Source: Tricholoma matsutake (taxonomy: Eukaryota > Basidiomycota > Agaricomycetes > Agaricales > Tricholomataceae). Taken from it: a stretch of 64,000 nt of DNA. Position numbers and translations under genes: made by a program. Location: the NCBI GenBank assembly GCA_026075535.2, contig AP026544.2:9982001-10046000 (forward strand). Reading direction: 5' to 3'. The notes under the pieces were generated by a model. It was not told where the DNA came from, searched no databases, and was given only the letters and a program-made list of their open reading frames with translations. Below are positions 1-11,105 of the stretch, piece after piece; the stretch's first letter is position 1; the number at the start of each line of letters is the position of its first letter.

Positions 1-599
1 ACCATAATTACAGTGCTTTTTAATATGTGGCATGAGAATCCTGCCTCAACAACTGAGGCCTTACATGAAATACAGTGCAATCTTGTTAAGTTCTGAGCTG
101 AATGAAGGAAGTCATTGGATTTCCAGTTGTACCTGGGCAGTAGAAGTCAATAAGGGAAGGATCAAACAGGGAAGGGAACCCAATGGGATTCTGGGGCAAG
201 GTTCACTTGATGTGCCATACCAAGATGTGGGGGACAGAAAGGACTTGGCTTCAACTTATAAGAAGTTGTGCCCTTCTCCTCATCAAGTGTCCTAATTTCA
301 AGACAAGGGTAAGGAGGATGATCAGAGGTCTGGAGGTTTTCCAGAGAGGACAAGCTAAAGTTTGAGATGGACTTAGGAGAATATTTGAAGTGTAACTGGG
401 TTGGAATTAAGTGGGTGACTTTGTTGATTTACAAACTGTCTGATACAAGATGAAAGTAGCTAGCTTAAATACTAAAAGCTGGAGGCGATCGGAGTTTCCA
501 AGGCTGTGATAATTTGCAAACTGGCCTCTGAGGCAAATATCCTGAAACTGTTTCATCGAATTGGAAATGAGAGAATTTCATCTCTAGGCAGTGCTGCTG
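1..599. other. Left-edge sequence without a supported gene
   Basis: Only short open frames (under 90 codons) occur here on either strand, none recognisable. The sequence probably belongs to the decayed gene that becomes readable from about 670 onward, but I cannot support a model. No repeat shared with the rest of the window was noticed. Confidence 0.4.
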
Positions 600-669
600 A
601 TAGGAGGTGGGCTGTGATGCAAGGTGGCCAGGAAAGGTGGCAGAAAACAATCAGAATTCCAGTCAGAAT

Positions 670-842
670 TGGTCTTGACAAATCTGTTGGACATGCTTAT
701 CCAGAGCTTTCAGACCCATGACAGCTTTCAGGCAGAATCAGCTTCACCATGGACATTTTCTTTGGAGCAAATCAGGGACTTTGTAAGATGACACCTTGCA
801 AGGATCTCTACTGAATTTACCTTTGGTTCATATGCCAGTGTG
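670..842 (+). pseudogene. Decayed TE-associated gene, left part (split by gypsy 1)
   Basis: A plus-strand frame (DSFQAESASPW, then an in-frame TGA at 789-791, then EFTFGSYASV) runs up to gypsy 1 at 843 and continues beyond it at 6834. Removing the element plus one copy of GTGTG leaves the frame open: TFGSYASVHSIMHQFL. It resembles a family of hypothetical proteins common in basidiomycete repeats that carry a CPNGH motif; that motif lies in the right part. Function unknown. The 5' end is not defined. Confidence 0.45.
838..842. repeat. Target-site duplication of gypsy 1, left copy (GTGTG)
   Basis: GTGTG lies directly before the left LTR and is repeated exactly after the right LTR at 6829-6833. 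A 5-bp duplication is typical of Ty3/gypsy integration. Confidence 0.9.
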
Positions 843-1411
843 TGTAAGTCTGGCCCCACAGACTCACAACCTTATGACAAGTTAATTTACCTATGCCACT
901 GTTACACACTTCCACGGTGCCGACACAGCCACACATGTCACTGACACAATCACCCTCGCTGCCAGCACAGCCACCTACAGTGCATAAACAACTCACCAAC
1001 ACCAGATATACCAATGTCTGTGTTACAGTGAGTTATGGCCACCCTACACCGCCAACACACTCCCATGGTGCTGGCACAGCCACCAGTGAATATGACAACA
1101 ACACACTGGCAACATACATCCTGGCAACGGCACCATACATCCTTATTACCCTTCTATCCACATCCAGCAGTGCCAACATTACTCTATTGATGCAGTACCT
1201 TCCTATTATGTGATTATGCCTGATGCAGTCTTCCCAAATCACACACTATGCTTGATGTGGCCTTTTACTTACATGGTCGATCTTTTTCTTATATATTACT
1301 TATTTTTTATTCCTTAACCTTTGTTCCTACTTCCATGCAACAAAGATAATTTGATCCTGTCTTTTAGTAAACCTAAGTCTAGTGTAGGCTGCCAAACTCA
1401 GCATCCTTCCA
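843..1411 (+). repeat. 5' LTR of gypsy 1
   Basis: Starts TGTAAGTCTGG and ends CATCCTTCCA; the same ends bound the copy at 6249-6828. The two LTRs differ by several indels around 1030-1100 of the left copy. TATATATTACTTATTTTTTATT near 1290-1310 is a possible TATA region within the LTR. Confidence 0.93.
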
Positions 1412-1704
1412 CTTTTTTTTTTGACACTGACAACTTTCTTCACCTCCTGAACCAACCCTGTCTCAGCAACCTTCCACTCATCCCACTCCTCACTAGGAGC
1501 ACGAGAAGAAGTTTACAGGATTCTGGCCAACCAGCCAAATTCAAGACACTACCAACGACATGATGAAAGCGCTGGCACATCCACTGATCACTGCCACTGT
1601 CACCACCAAACACTGATACTGACTCATCCACCGACAAAAGTTCACCAACAATCACAATTAACCATCCCAACTACTGGGCCACACCACCTGCTGCTCAAAC
1701 CAAA

Positions 1705-2517
1705 ATGTCACCCTCCACACAACCCCTCGCTGAAGTGAAGGTCACGAAGATGAAGGAATGCCCAATGCTCACCGCCAGCAAAATCACACCTCTCATCATG
1801 CAACTGTGGACCCTCGCATGCAAATGCTACAAGAAGCACAGTGGGAAGACAGACGATGAAATCATCAGCTATGTCGCTGAGGGCATGTTTGAACCCCACC
1901 TTGTGGCATGGTACCAAGCTGACCAAACTTGGATTGATGCCATCTCCCTGGATGGATACCTTGGTGAGCTCTCCCAACTCGTCCTGGAGAAGAACTGGGC
2001 CCACAACATCCTTGAAACCATCCTCTCCTTATCACAAGGCAACCAGGTCCTCATTGACTGGAAAATTGAGATTGAGAACCTGAATGCCATCCTTGCCACC
2101 TCTGCACTGGCCAAGGCCCTGACCAAGGCCAAACTCAAAAACCAACTCCAATCCAACCTCCACCCTGACTTGAGACTCAACATCAGTCTTGAGCCCATCC
2201 TGGCCACCAAACTTGCCCCCTGGGCCCTTGAGGTAAAGGAATGTGATGACCACATGCATGCAGGAGATGCACACACCCAAAACTCATTGATGTCTCTGCC
2301 ACCGCACATGCCACATGCCACAGCAAGAAGAAAGACCTACTTTCTCAACTTGCTGACCCACCAGCAAAGGGAAACTCTCCCACCACCAGCCCCAGCAAAA
2401 CAAAACAGATTGAGAAGAAGTGCCTCCCTGCCCTCACACTCGAAGAATGGGCAATCCTCAAAAACATGCCAGCTGCACATGATGCCAGAAATTGTACACC
2501 GGCCACAAGAACCCTGA
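1705..2517 (+). pseudogene. gypsy 1 gag (capsid) remnant
   Basis: A 270-codon frame with the helical, Leu/Lys-rich composition of a retrotransposon capsid (WYQADQTW, LEKNWAHNILETI). It overlaps the next frame, whose start YTGHKNPDCP is the tail of a CCHC zinc knuckle, so gag originally continued past 2517 and a frameshift now separates the two. It would package element RNA in cytoplasmic particles. Assigned by position and composition; I recognise no specific family motif in the capsid itself. Confidence 0.7.
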
Positions 2518-3211
2518 CTGTCCCATGAAGGCAGACAACACCTGGCCCAATGCCGAGACATACATCACACTCATGGCACCAGTGGCAGCAACAACAGTGG
2601 TGGTGGAGGACAACAAAACCAACTCATATGTCCCTCCCCCTGCTGATGTCCCCTTTACTGTATCACACCTATTTTCTACCCTCTATGCCACTGGCCCCCT
2701 CATCACCAAATTACCTGTTAAAATCTATCCACTGATGGACATTGGTTGCCCCTGCACAGTGATTAGCCTTGAACTCTGCGAGCATCTTGGCCTCCAATGT
2801 TATCCTCTCCCTAAAAAGGAAAATAACATGTCATCGTTGACCCAGCAGAAAATCAACTGTGAGGAGTATGTCAAATTAGAGCTGCAATCAGACCAGGGGA
2901 TATGGAAATTGGGAGTCCACAAGATGAAAGTAAATAAGGGATTATCATTCCCCATTATATTAGGAATGCCATTTCTTTCATCAGAACAGATCATGATTGA
3001 TACCCATGAGCAAACTGCCATTGACAAATGCTCCAGCTTTGACCTCCTAAATCCACCCCCTCAAACACCCCAGCCCTGGGGCAAACAATGGGTTACACCT
3101 CCACCAACACCAAAGAAAATTTGGACTCCAAAACCACCTACACTGGAAAACTCTGGAGCACCAGCACTTGCTGGATGCCTTCTCCCCAGACCCATCATGG
3201 CCGCCATGTGA
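2492..3211 (+). pseudogene. gypsy 1 zinc-knuckle tail and aspartic protease remnant
   Basis: The 239-codon frame begins with the knuckle tail GHKNPDCP. Near residue 80 it carries MDIGCPCTVIS in the place of the retropepsin active-site loop; the usual D-S/T-G is now D-I-G, so the catalytic loop looks damaged. Further on, ILGMPFL matches the conserved hydrophobic-G motif of gypsy proteases. Proteases of this family cleave the Gag-Pol polyprotein. Pol continues downstream after stop codons. Confidence 0.8.
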
Positions 3212-4620
3212 GACTGCATTGAAGGCCTAGCACTCCAAAAACTCCTCAAAGAGAAAGATGCAAAAATGAAACTCAAATTTGCTGACCACTTCCCACTTCA
3301 TCTCCCTGATAGCACTGAAGATATCCCCAGCCACATGTTCCACCGCATCTGACTCAAAGACCCCACCAAGGTCAACAATGGCAAAGGATATGCAGCTCCC
3401 AAGAAATACCAAGAACCTTGGAAGAGACTGCTGGATGACCACCTCAAGGCTGGCCGCATTTGGCCATCCTCAGAATTCACCTCACCAGCATTCTGCATGC
3501 CAAAATACATCGCTGGGGTACCTGACTTAACAGTTGACCCTTGGTGGGCGAACGACTACTGAGCACTCAACAGTAACACTGTACGAGACAACTTCCCCCT
3601 ACCCCACATAGACGATATACTCACCAACTGTGGGAAAGGAAAAATATCTGGCAAGATGGACATGACAAATCCCTTCTTCCAGACATGAGTACATTCACCT
3701 CACCACTGTAAGAATGCCATGGGGACTTTATGAGTGGACCATCATGCCACAGGGTGGATGCAATGCTCCGGCCACACATCAGTGCTGAATGACTGATGCA
3801 CTACAAGAACTCATCGGCAAGATTTGCCATGTGTATCTTGATGATATCATCATATGGTCACAAACTCTGGAGGAACACAAACGAAACTGCGCCACCATTC
3901 TTGAAGCCCTCCAAAAACCCAGGATCTACTGCAATCAGGCGGAATCCAACCTCTTTGCCACTGAATTATGTTTCCTTGGTCATATCATCTCAGGGACAGG
4001 TATCAAACCTGACCTCTGCAAAACTGACTGAATTGCATGTTGGCCACAACCAACGACTGCCACCAGTGTCAGGGGATTCCTGGGACTCACCAGATACATT
4101 GCCACCTTCCTTCCAGCACTTGCTGAATATACAAGCATACTCACACCACTCACCACCAAGGAATGTGACTGAGAATTCCCCCCATGGACTGCAGAACACC
4201 AGGCCAACCTTTGAACACATCAAAGACCTGGTTCTTGGTGCCGACTGTCTCACCATAATTAATTACGAAGACAAGCCATCAAACATCTATGTCACCACCG
4301 ATGCCAGTGACCATGGCACTGGCGCTGTGTTGAGTTTCAGTGCAACTTGGGAAACTGCGAGACCAGTTGCCTATGACTCCTACCAACTGAACAATGCCAA
4401 GAAGAATTACCCTGTTCACAAGAAGGAACTCCTTGCCATCATCAAGTCATTTAAGAAATGGAGATCCTACCTCCTTGGTGCCAATTTCGAGGTCTTCACC
4501 AACCACCAAACACTCGAATACTTCCAATCATAGAAGGAGATGTCAAGACAACAAATGAGATGGTCAATGTACATGGCTGATTTCAACTACAACATTACCT
4601 ATATCCATGGGTGAATAAAA
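3212..4620 (+). pseudogene. gypsy 1 reverse transcriptase and RNase H remnant
   Basis: Broken frames encode RT landmarks: DNFPLPHIDDIL near 3588-3625, [10 protein letters not shown], and the polymerase active site YLDDIII near 3835, followed by the FLGHIIS block near 3970. RNase H follows with VTTDASDHGTGAV near 4295 and VHKKELLAIIKSFKKWR. Stops within conserved blocks include Y-stop-ALN at about 3560 and MTDALQ preceded by a stop at about 3788, in each case TGA where arginine is expected. The enzyme cannot be functional. Confidence 0.88.
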
Positions 4621-5960
4621 CACTGCCGCAGATGCACTATCCCACATGCCTGATGCCACACCAGATTCATGCCTTGCTGCCTGCGCGATTGCACACACAC
4701 ACAATGCACCAGCTACACATGCCACTGGCATACTAATCATTGCTGCAGACCAGTCACTTCTCGATGCCATCATCACTGGCTATGAGACTGATTCCTTCGC
4801 CAAACAACTTATGAAGGATATTGACATGGGGAGCATCGAAGGGGCAACCCTCACCAATCAACTCCTCTATGTTGGCCACCAACTTGTGATCTCAAGGTAT
4901 GCAAACTACTCTACAACCTGGCACATGATACCTTGGGCCATTTCAGCTTTGACAAAAACTATGAATCCCTCCATGGCTCTTATTACTGGCCAAACATGTG
5001 CTGGGACTTGGAAAATGCATACATCCCATCATGCACTGAGTGCCAGCAAAAAAAAAACCGGACCATGAATCCCACTGGTCCCTTGCACCCACTACCAGTA
5101 CCTGATACCTGACAACTGCTTCGACACTGTCGCCCTGGATTTCATCAGCCCACTACCAGAGGAGAATGGAAAGGACACCATCCTGACCATGACAGACCTC
5201 CTCAGCGCCAACATACACATCACTGGCATTCACTCCTCATACACTGCTGCCCAGGTCACCGTTGTGCTCTTTGACAAATGGTACTGTGAAAATGGCCTCA
5301 TGCTACACCTCATCTCTGACAGAGATGCATGTTTCACCACTGACCTTTGGACTGCACTCCACAAGTGCACCAGCGTTAAACTAAAAATGTCCACATCCTA
5401 TCACCCCAAAACTGATGGCAGCAGTGAACAGACAAACAAAACTGTGAACCAAGCCATTCAGTACCATGTTGACAACAACCAGAAGGGCTGGCTAGCCAAA
5501 CTCCCCCATGTATGGTTCACCATTATGAACACCATGAATGCATCCACCGGCTTCTCTGGCTTCCAACTCAAAACCGGCCAATCTCCATGCATCATCCCCC
5601 CTATTGTGCCCCTTGCCAAAAATGCAACTGCTGAGCAGATCACTGCACGTGACATCATTACACACATCCACCTAGACATTCAGGAAGCACAGGACAACCT
5701 CCTCGCTGCCAAAATCTGCCAGGCATACCACACCAATGAGCACTGGACACTGGAGGATGTCTATGAGGTCAGCGACCTTGCCATGCTCTCCACTGAAAAT
5801 CACTGCTGCAATTACAAATGCAAAGGCAAAACATGAGTTGCCAAATTCATGCCACAACATGATGGCCCCTACACAGTCACACCTTCCCCAAACACTCTGA
5901 ATACACTCTCAAACTTCCCAACAACCCCAACACCTTCCCTGGTTTCCATGCACACCTACT
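4621..5960 (+). pseudogene. gypsy 1 integrase remnant
   Basis: The frame 5189-5836 carries the DDE integrase core: LDFISPL (first Asp) lies just upstream near 5135, ISDRDACFT (second Asp) near 5320, and SYHPKTDGSSEQTN (Glu) near 5400. The core is followed by the C-terminal region that ends in a chromodomain. Cysteines of the N-terminal HHCC finger are visible around 5035-5045 (CTECQQ). Several frameshifts and stops interrupt it. Confidence 0.88.
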
Positions 5961-6018
5961 AAAATGATATGTCCCCAATGACCCACTCCTCTTCCCTGAC
6001 CAGGAGCCAGCTCAGCCA

Positions 6019-6200
6019 ATGCCAATTGTCACTGAAGATGGCACTGAGAAGTGGTACATTGACAAAATTGTGGATGCATGCCGACGTGGCAGGGGTGTAC
6101 AATACCTTGTCTGTTATGAAGGATATGGGAAAGAACACGATGAGTGGCACCCCAGCTCTGAAATGGCGACACTGATGCCCTTGACCAGTGGGAAGATGAA
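6019..6200 (+). pseudogene. gypsy 1 chromodomain
   Basis: WYIDKIVDACRRGRGVQYLV, then a YEGYGKEHDEWHPSSEM block, is a classic chromodomain core at the C terminus of integrase. In chromoviruses this domain is thought to steer integration to marked chromatin. It is among the best preserved parts of this element. Confidence 0.88.
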
Positions 6201-6236
6201 AATGGATGGAGGTCTGAGACCCACACAATTTTTTCA

Positions 6237-6248
6237 AGTGGGGAGGAG
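6237..6248 (+). promoter_or_regulatory. Polypurine tract of gypsy 1
   Basis: A purine-rich run (AGTGGGGAGGAG) immediately precedes the right LTR start TGTAAG, the expected place for the plus-strand primer of reverse transcription. Confidence 0.8.
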
Positions 6249-6828
6249 TGTAAGTCTGGTCCCACAGACTCATGACATTATGACAAGTTAATTTACCTAT
6301 GCCACCATTACACACTTCCACAGTGCTGACACAGCCTCACACGTCGCCGACACAGTCACCCTCACCACTGGCACAGCCACCTACAGTGCATAAACAACTC
6401 ACCAACACCAGATATACCAATGTCAGTTACACCCTACACCACCAACACATTCCCACGGTGCTGGCACAGCCACACACATTGCCAACACAATCACCCTCGC
6501 TGCTGGAATATGACAACAACACACTGACAACATACATCCTGGCAATGGCACCATACATCCTTATTACCCTTCTATCCACATCCAGCAGTGCCAACATTAC
6601 TCTATTGATGTGGTACCTTCCTATTATGTGACTATGCCCAATGCAGCCTTCCCAAATCACACACTATGCTTGATGCAGCCTTTTACTTACATGGTTGATC
6701 TTTTCTTATATATTACTTATTTTTTATTCCTTAACCTTTGTTCCTACTTCCATGCAACAAAGATAATTTGATCCTGTCTTTTAGTAAACCTAAGTCTAGT
6801 GTAGGCTGCCAAACTCAGCATCCTTCCA
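6249..6828 (+). repeat. 3' LTR of gypsy 1
   Basis: Same termini as 843-1411 (TGTAAGTC...CTTCCA). It holds extra sequence around 6465-6505 relative to the left copy. It is followed by the GTGTG target duplication at 6829-6833. Confidence 0.93.
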
Positions 6829-7011
6829 GTGTGCATTCTATTATGCACCAATTCCTTCATACACCTGATCTTGTGACATTTGGTGATGTTGTGTGCCCTA
6901 ATGGACATGAGTTGGCAACTTTCTGCCATATGTTCCATTGTTCTCAGAAAGGAAATTGTTTGGTTCTGATGACCAAAGTCCCTTACTCCCACTGCATCCC
7001 CTCTGGAATAT
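6829..7011 (+). pseudogene. Decayed TE-associated gene, right part of the gypsy 1 target
   Basis: Begins with the GTGTG duplication and continues the frame of 813-842: HSIMHQFLHTP, then VVCPNGHELATFCHMFHC. The CPNGH motif with further Cys/His residues suggests a small zinc-binding region. The frame reaches a possible 5' splice site (GTATGT at about 7012). I recognise the family only as hypothetical proteins abundant in basidiomycete repeats; function unknown. Confidence 0.5.
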
Positions 7012-7182
7012 GGTATGTATGTCTATTGGGGAGCTTTTATTGAATAAATACTCAATGATATAAGTAGAAATACATGTAACTATAAATTAAATTTCAAGTT
7101 CTAACATGCTAAAAATAAACTGGTTGAGTTCAAAGCTCATTATCATAAAGTTGGGCATAAAGTCTGTAAAGGAGGTGGAGGC

Positions 7183-8963
7183 TAAACAATAGCAGAAAGA
7201 GCATCTATAATGTCCTCATTTGTGCCCTTCGCCTTTACACCATAGTATTTGCACAATCTGTTGAGCTGTGCACACAAGAGGCTTTGAAGTAGCACTGTGT
7301 TACAAAGATTGATGGCGGGTTCATCAAAATAGTAACTGCTTGCAGTTGTCATCGTGGATGTTGATATATAATGTGACATGATGGGGCAGTAAAGCCAGAG
7401 TGGATACTGAAGGGACAAGAGCAGGTGGTAAAGATGCTGTGAGGCTGGGAGACATGGCAGGAGTTCCTTACAGTGTGGGAGTAGGCCTGGGAGTGATGGG
7501 ACATACAGTAGTTGATGCAGTTGGAATTGGATGCTGGGCCACAGATCGTGCATCTGGTTTAGCTTTTTTCCCCAACTGTTCACCCCTGCTGTAGGGATCT
7601 GTGTGAGTTATTTTCCACTTACTCTTCACAGCCACACCCATTACTTGTGCCATTTCAGTCCACGAGTGTTGATTTGGAGCGATTTTCTTCTTTGGAGGCA
7701 ATATGGAGTGGCAAGTAGTTCAGAAATATGAGAGCACATTGTCTAGCTGTGCATCAAGATCATGGAGTGTTTCTGAGAGCATGGTTGGTGGATGGAAGCA
7801 AAATTGATTAGCTAGTTCTTGGAGCTTGGTGCCAATGAAATCTAGATCATGGTTCAAAGGATCGTGTGGCAGTGTATCGACAATCTTTACTATGTTGGGG
7901 TTGTTGTCATCAAGTGGCTTGTCAGTTATGAGAGCTGAAATTGTAATAGCTTTGGCAGTCTCAGGAAAGTGGTTCTGTACAGCACAAATGTGCCTGCAGA
8001 AGCAAATAGTGGGAAATGAGAGACAGGTGCAATGATATGCCACAATATCCACCTCGTATTGAATCTTTGAGTTTGACTGGGATTGGACAGAGAATGTTGA
8101 ATGATCAGAGATAGTTATATTTGACCTGTTTATATCAATGCCGCGTGTTCTATGACCTCAGCCCATTGTTTTAGCTCAAGATTGGGGCCCTCAAAACCAA
8201 GTTCCTGGCAGCAGTGTCATGCAATGAAATGTGGGATACTTTTGGTAAGGATGTGTAAGAGGTGGTCCAAGCAGTGGTTGCACTTTCCCTCCAAGAAATC
8301 CCCTTTGAGGAGGTGATGCCAACTAAATAAAGTAATTAATTAGATGAAAGGAGATAAGATAAAGCTAAATAGATTGAGATGTATGCCTCAACAAGCATAT
8401 TGGTGTCAGAAAGTTCAAAAACAGTACAATCTTTGCAATACACTGCTGACCATAGATTTGCCTCATTGAGCCAGTTCACTTTGAGGTATTCCACAAAAGA
8501 TTGAGGTGTGGAGTTCAAATTTTCTTCCAAGACTGATCAAATTCAGGTTGATCTGTCATCTGCACCCATTTTTTCAAGAGATCCCAAAGCTCTGGATAGT
8601 GCATTGTCACAAAGTGTTGTTGCCATGCATGGAGTACATGCTCCCAGCATAGGAGAAACAGAGACTCAGGGTATTGGCATTGAATTGTGTTCATTTGCCC
8701 CCAATCCTTATCAGACATAAATTGAATGGGGATTACATTTGAATTTTGTAGGCAGATGTAATTAAGGAAATAACCAATTGTTTCCTCTTGTGCATTTGAT
8801 GAAAGAAAATAAGCTTCGAAGAATCACATGCACTTACCATGACCCCATTTATCACAAACCATCAATGAGAAAAGGCTCATATTCTCTTAATGCATGGTAT
8901 TGTGAGTGGCATCAATGCCCACAAAATTTTTACCAAGCTTTTGCCAACATTCATGTTGATAGC
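7183..8963 (-). pseudogene. MULE-type (Mutator-like) transposase remnant
   Basis: Reading right to left, the first block has FVGIDATHNT (first catalytic Asp, about 8920), then SLMVCDKWGHGK, then FMSDKDWGQ (second Asp, about 8705) and LLCWEHVLHAWQQHF. Further on comes a SWIM-type zinc finger, C-T-C then C-R-H (about 7990-8030), characteristic of MULE transposases. The C-terminal part ends with KGTNEDIIDAL, which resembles a SAP-like DNA-binding helix. Stops and frameshifts are scattered through it, including TGA and TAA early on. The enzyme would cut and paste the element as a DDE recombinase. I could not find its terminal inverted repeats. Confidence 0.82.
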
Positions 8964-9014
8964 ATGTCTGTATAATAAGTACAAAGTTATCATGGGCCAG
9001 TGGTAATGCAGCAT

Positions 9015-9344
9015 TGTTAGGGCGACACCCACTATCTGCTAGCTAAGACCGTGCAGGTTCTCTCTACAAGAAGGGGGTGTGATGTGCACGCATGATGGGG
9101 GAATTGATGGTTTTGATGTGAGGGGTTATTAATAGATGAGTTTGTTGAGAAAGGTGTTCCACACCACAAGTGTAGGTGGAATACCTAAGAGAACACAACT
9201 GGGGTCCCCTAGGTGTATATTTAGGGTTTATATACTATGTTACATATATTGTACAGTGTTGTTACCGATATGCATGCAAAATAAAATTCTCACGCTATCA
9301 AAGTGTAGTGTCATTCGGCGTAATGTAGCATAATTTAACATAAT
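9015..9344 (-). repeat. Truncated LTR of the gypsy 2 family
   Basis: Starts TGTTAGGGCGACACCC and matches the gypsy 2 LTRs (12702-13102, 18526-18926) for about 330 bp, then stops after CATAAT; the final roughly 50 bp of the LTR, ending CCTAACA, is missing. No internal gypsy sequence is attached. It is a truncated solo LTR, more diverged than the two LTRs of gypsy 2. Orientation is assigned from gypsy 2. Confidence 0.88.
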
Positions 9345-9408
9345 GGCTGTGAAAATAGTGCAGTGGCACAGTTATCTCTGGTCATCTCAGAAATAACAAG
9401 TATAATAT

Positions 9409-9712
9409 ATGTTCATAGTATGGAGCGACCGGTCTCCGGACGGAGAGCCAAACAAAACCAAATTATTTCCTCATTTGGAACAATGGCAGAAAGTCAAAAA
9501 CTTCCATGACACCAACAGTCACAATCAAACACTGACAACTAATTGTCAAGTAATTGTCCTTCATGGTGCAGAAAGATCTTTGCAGGCATGCATAGATAAC
9601 TTTATGATTCCACTAGCTTCAAAATGCTCCATGTGTGACACTATCTGTCAAGGTCCAAGGAAGACCACATTTGTTCAGACTCCACCTCTCCTTGCTTTTG
9701 ACAGTGGAACTG
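9409..9712 (+). pseudogene. TE-associated gene, 5' part, split by the 31.9-kb KDZ nest
   Basis: The frame 9409-9712 contains CSMCDTICQ (two CxxC-like pairs) and PPLLAFDSG, then is cut at 9712. Its continuation lies at 41643, 32 kb away: removing 9713-41642 and one copy of GGAACTG joins AFDSG to TGSMPLLDQN without a frame change. The protein belongs to a family of basidiomycete hypotheticals with Cys pairs, a PPLLAFD block, an IRGIIDF block and a VWFHDG block. Function unknown. It may be one gene with the CPNGH pieces at 6829-7011, because relatives carry that motif upstream, but here the pieces are separated by the MULE relic and an LTR. Confidence 0.6.
9706..9712. repeat. Target-site duplication of the KDZ element, left copy (GGAACTG)
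   Basis: GGAACTG precedes the left terminus CACCTATATG and recurs directly after the right terminus at 41643-41649. Seven bases match exactly; an 8-bp duplication would need one mismatch. Confidence 0.85.
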
Positions 9713-10075
9713 CACCTATATGTCCCACCTTACCCAACATAGGAGTTGACATGATGAGTGATGGGTTAAAGGATAGGCAACTTATTTGTAATGATTATCT
9801 TTGATTCCCTTACCTGCTGAGAGCACCTTGGAGAATGTTCCCTTGAACACTCTAGATAGTGCCAGAGCACTGCTGCCAGCCTCCCGCCCATCATGCCACC
9901 ATCATCCTGCCATCAAACCCTTATCATGCACTTCCCACAGCCTGTTGGCACTGTTCCCAGTGCCCCTGCCCATTGTACTGACATCATTCTGCCATCAAAC
10001 CCTTCCCACACCTTGTCAACCACCATTTTGACCCCTCCCTGCTGGTGCCACAGCCTGTCATCATGCCTCTGCCCG

Positions 10076-11105
10076 CTGTTCTTGTTTGCTTCCACCTGCT
10101 ATCACCTTTCGGCACCTCCAACACCTTGTCATCACTTCCCCACTGCCTCCACCCATTGTTCTTATTTGCTTCCTGCTGCTATCACCTTTCTGTGCCTCCC
10201 ACATAGTGTTTAAAGTTCAGTGTTTTGACCCAAAAATGTAAAGACCGCAACCTAAACCAGTCCAGGACTGACCCAGATACTGCTAAAACCAAACTGGACC
10301 ACCTATGACTGGTCCTTTCTGGTTAAAAGACCGAAAAAGACTGGTTAAGACTGGTTCAGACCGATGTTTTGTCATGAAATTTGTCGTATTAATATAACCC
10401 ATATGTATCTTAGCAAATATTACCCGGACCTTATAACCACTATACATATGGATAGACATTGTAATTACCCATCATTCGGTCTAACTTTTAAGACATTTCA
10501 TCAAGATTTGACTTGGCTATGATCAATATAAAAATACATCTACTGAATGACTCATGCTGAACACCAAGAAATGTAATGTGACAACCATAAATTATGTGAT
10601 GCATAGCATGCATTGACAAATGGTGGGAGTATTATTATACATGTTAGTCCTATGATCATTAATAGAATCAAGCAAATGATCAACATATGAGTAAGATGAA
10701 ATGAAAATCAATCTGATACAACAAAATACTCATACAAAAATAGATTTAGTTATATCTTGCTCAATTCTTAACCATTTTTTATGAACCAGAGGTTGAATTC
10801 ACCGGATTTCATGTGGGAACATGGTCCAATATATGTTCTCATGATAAAGCCAGTCCTAACTGGTTTATACCAGTTTTCTTCGGTTTATACCAGTTTTCTT
10901 CGGTTTTACAACATTTTTCAAAATGGAAAGACTGCTAACTGAACTGCAAAAGACCAGTCCATAAATAGACCACTGGTCCAGTCTTTTCCAGTCCAATTCA
11001 GTCCAATTTCGGTCTTTTTTTGGTCCTATGGACTGGACCCTTCAACACTACTCCCACACCTTGTCATCATGTCCCCACTGCCTCTGGTCCTTTGTTTGCT
11101 TCCAT
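10076..11105 (+). repeat. Tandem ~80-bp units inside the left TIR
   Basis: Segments beginning TTGTTTGCTTCC or TTATTTGCTTCC and running through CACCTTGTCATCA and CCCCACTGCCTC repeat a little more than twice (about 10076-10155, then 10156-10203 continuing at 11059-11087, then a partial unit). The second unit is split by the hAT-like insertion. The right arm appears to have only one unit, which explains the unequal arm lengths. Confidence 0.65.
10204..11050. mobile_element. Non-autonomous hAT-like element (847 bp)
   Basis: Flanked by the exact 8-bp duplication CTCCCACA (10196-10203 and 11051-11058). Terminal inverted repeats start TAGTGTT-AA-G on both sides. The 8-bp duplication and TAGTG ends fit the hAT superfamily. 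There is no coding capacity. Many copies of CTGGTT/AACCAG-type motifs cluster near both ends (10250-10370 and 10855-11035), resembling the subterminal transposase-binding motifs of hAT elements. It landed in the left TIR of the KDZ element. Confidence 0.85.

Larger units (their letters stand above)
843..6828 (+). mobile_element. Ty3/gypsy chromovirus-type LTR retrotransposon 1 (degenerate)
   Basis: A 5,986-bp element is bounded by LTRs at 843-1411 and 6249-6828 and flanked by GTGTG duplications. Inside, in order on the plus strand, are gag, aspartic protease, reverse transcriptase/RNase H, integrase and a C-terminal chromodomain, which places it among chromodomain-bearing Ty3/gypsy elements. 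The LTRs differ by indels (569 versus 580 bp) and many substitutions, and pol is interrupted by many stops, so it is old and inactive. Many stops are TGA where the family has arginine, consistent with CGA-to-TGA change. No convincing tRNA primer-binding site follows the left LTR. Confidence 0.95.

Noticed and set aside
1412..1440. Primer-binding site after the gypsy 1 left LTR
   Set aside because: The sequence after the LTR is a T-run followed by GACACTGAC; no TGG-type tRNA complement. The same lack applies to gypsy 2 and 3, so self-priming or an unusual tRNA cannot be distinguished.
9801..10213. Proline/cysteine-rich open frames in the left TIR (and their counterparts at 40736-41207)
   Set aside because: They are readings of CCT/CCA-rich terminal repeats, appear in several frames at once, and are interrupted differently in the two arms.
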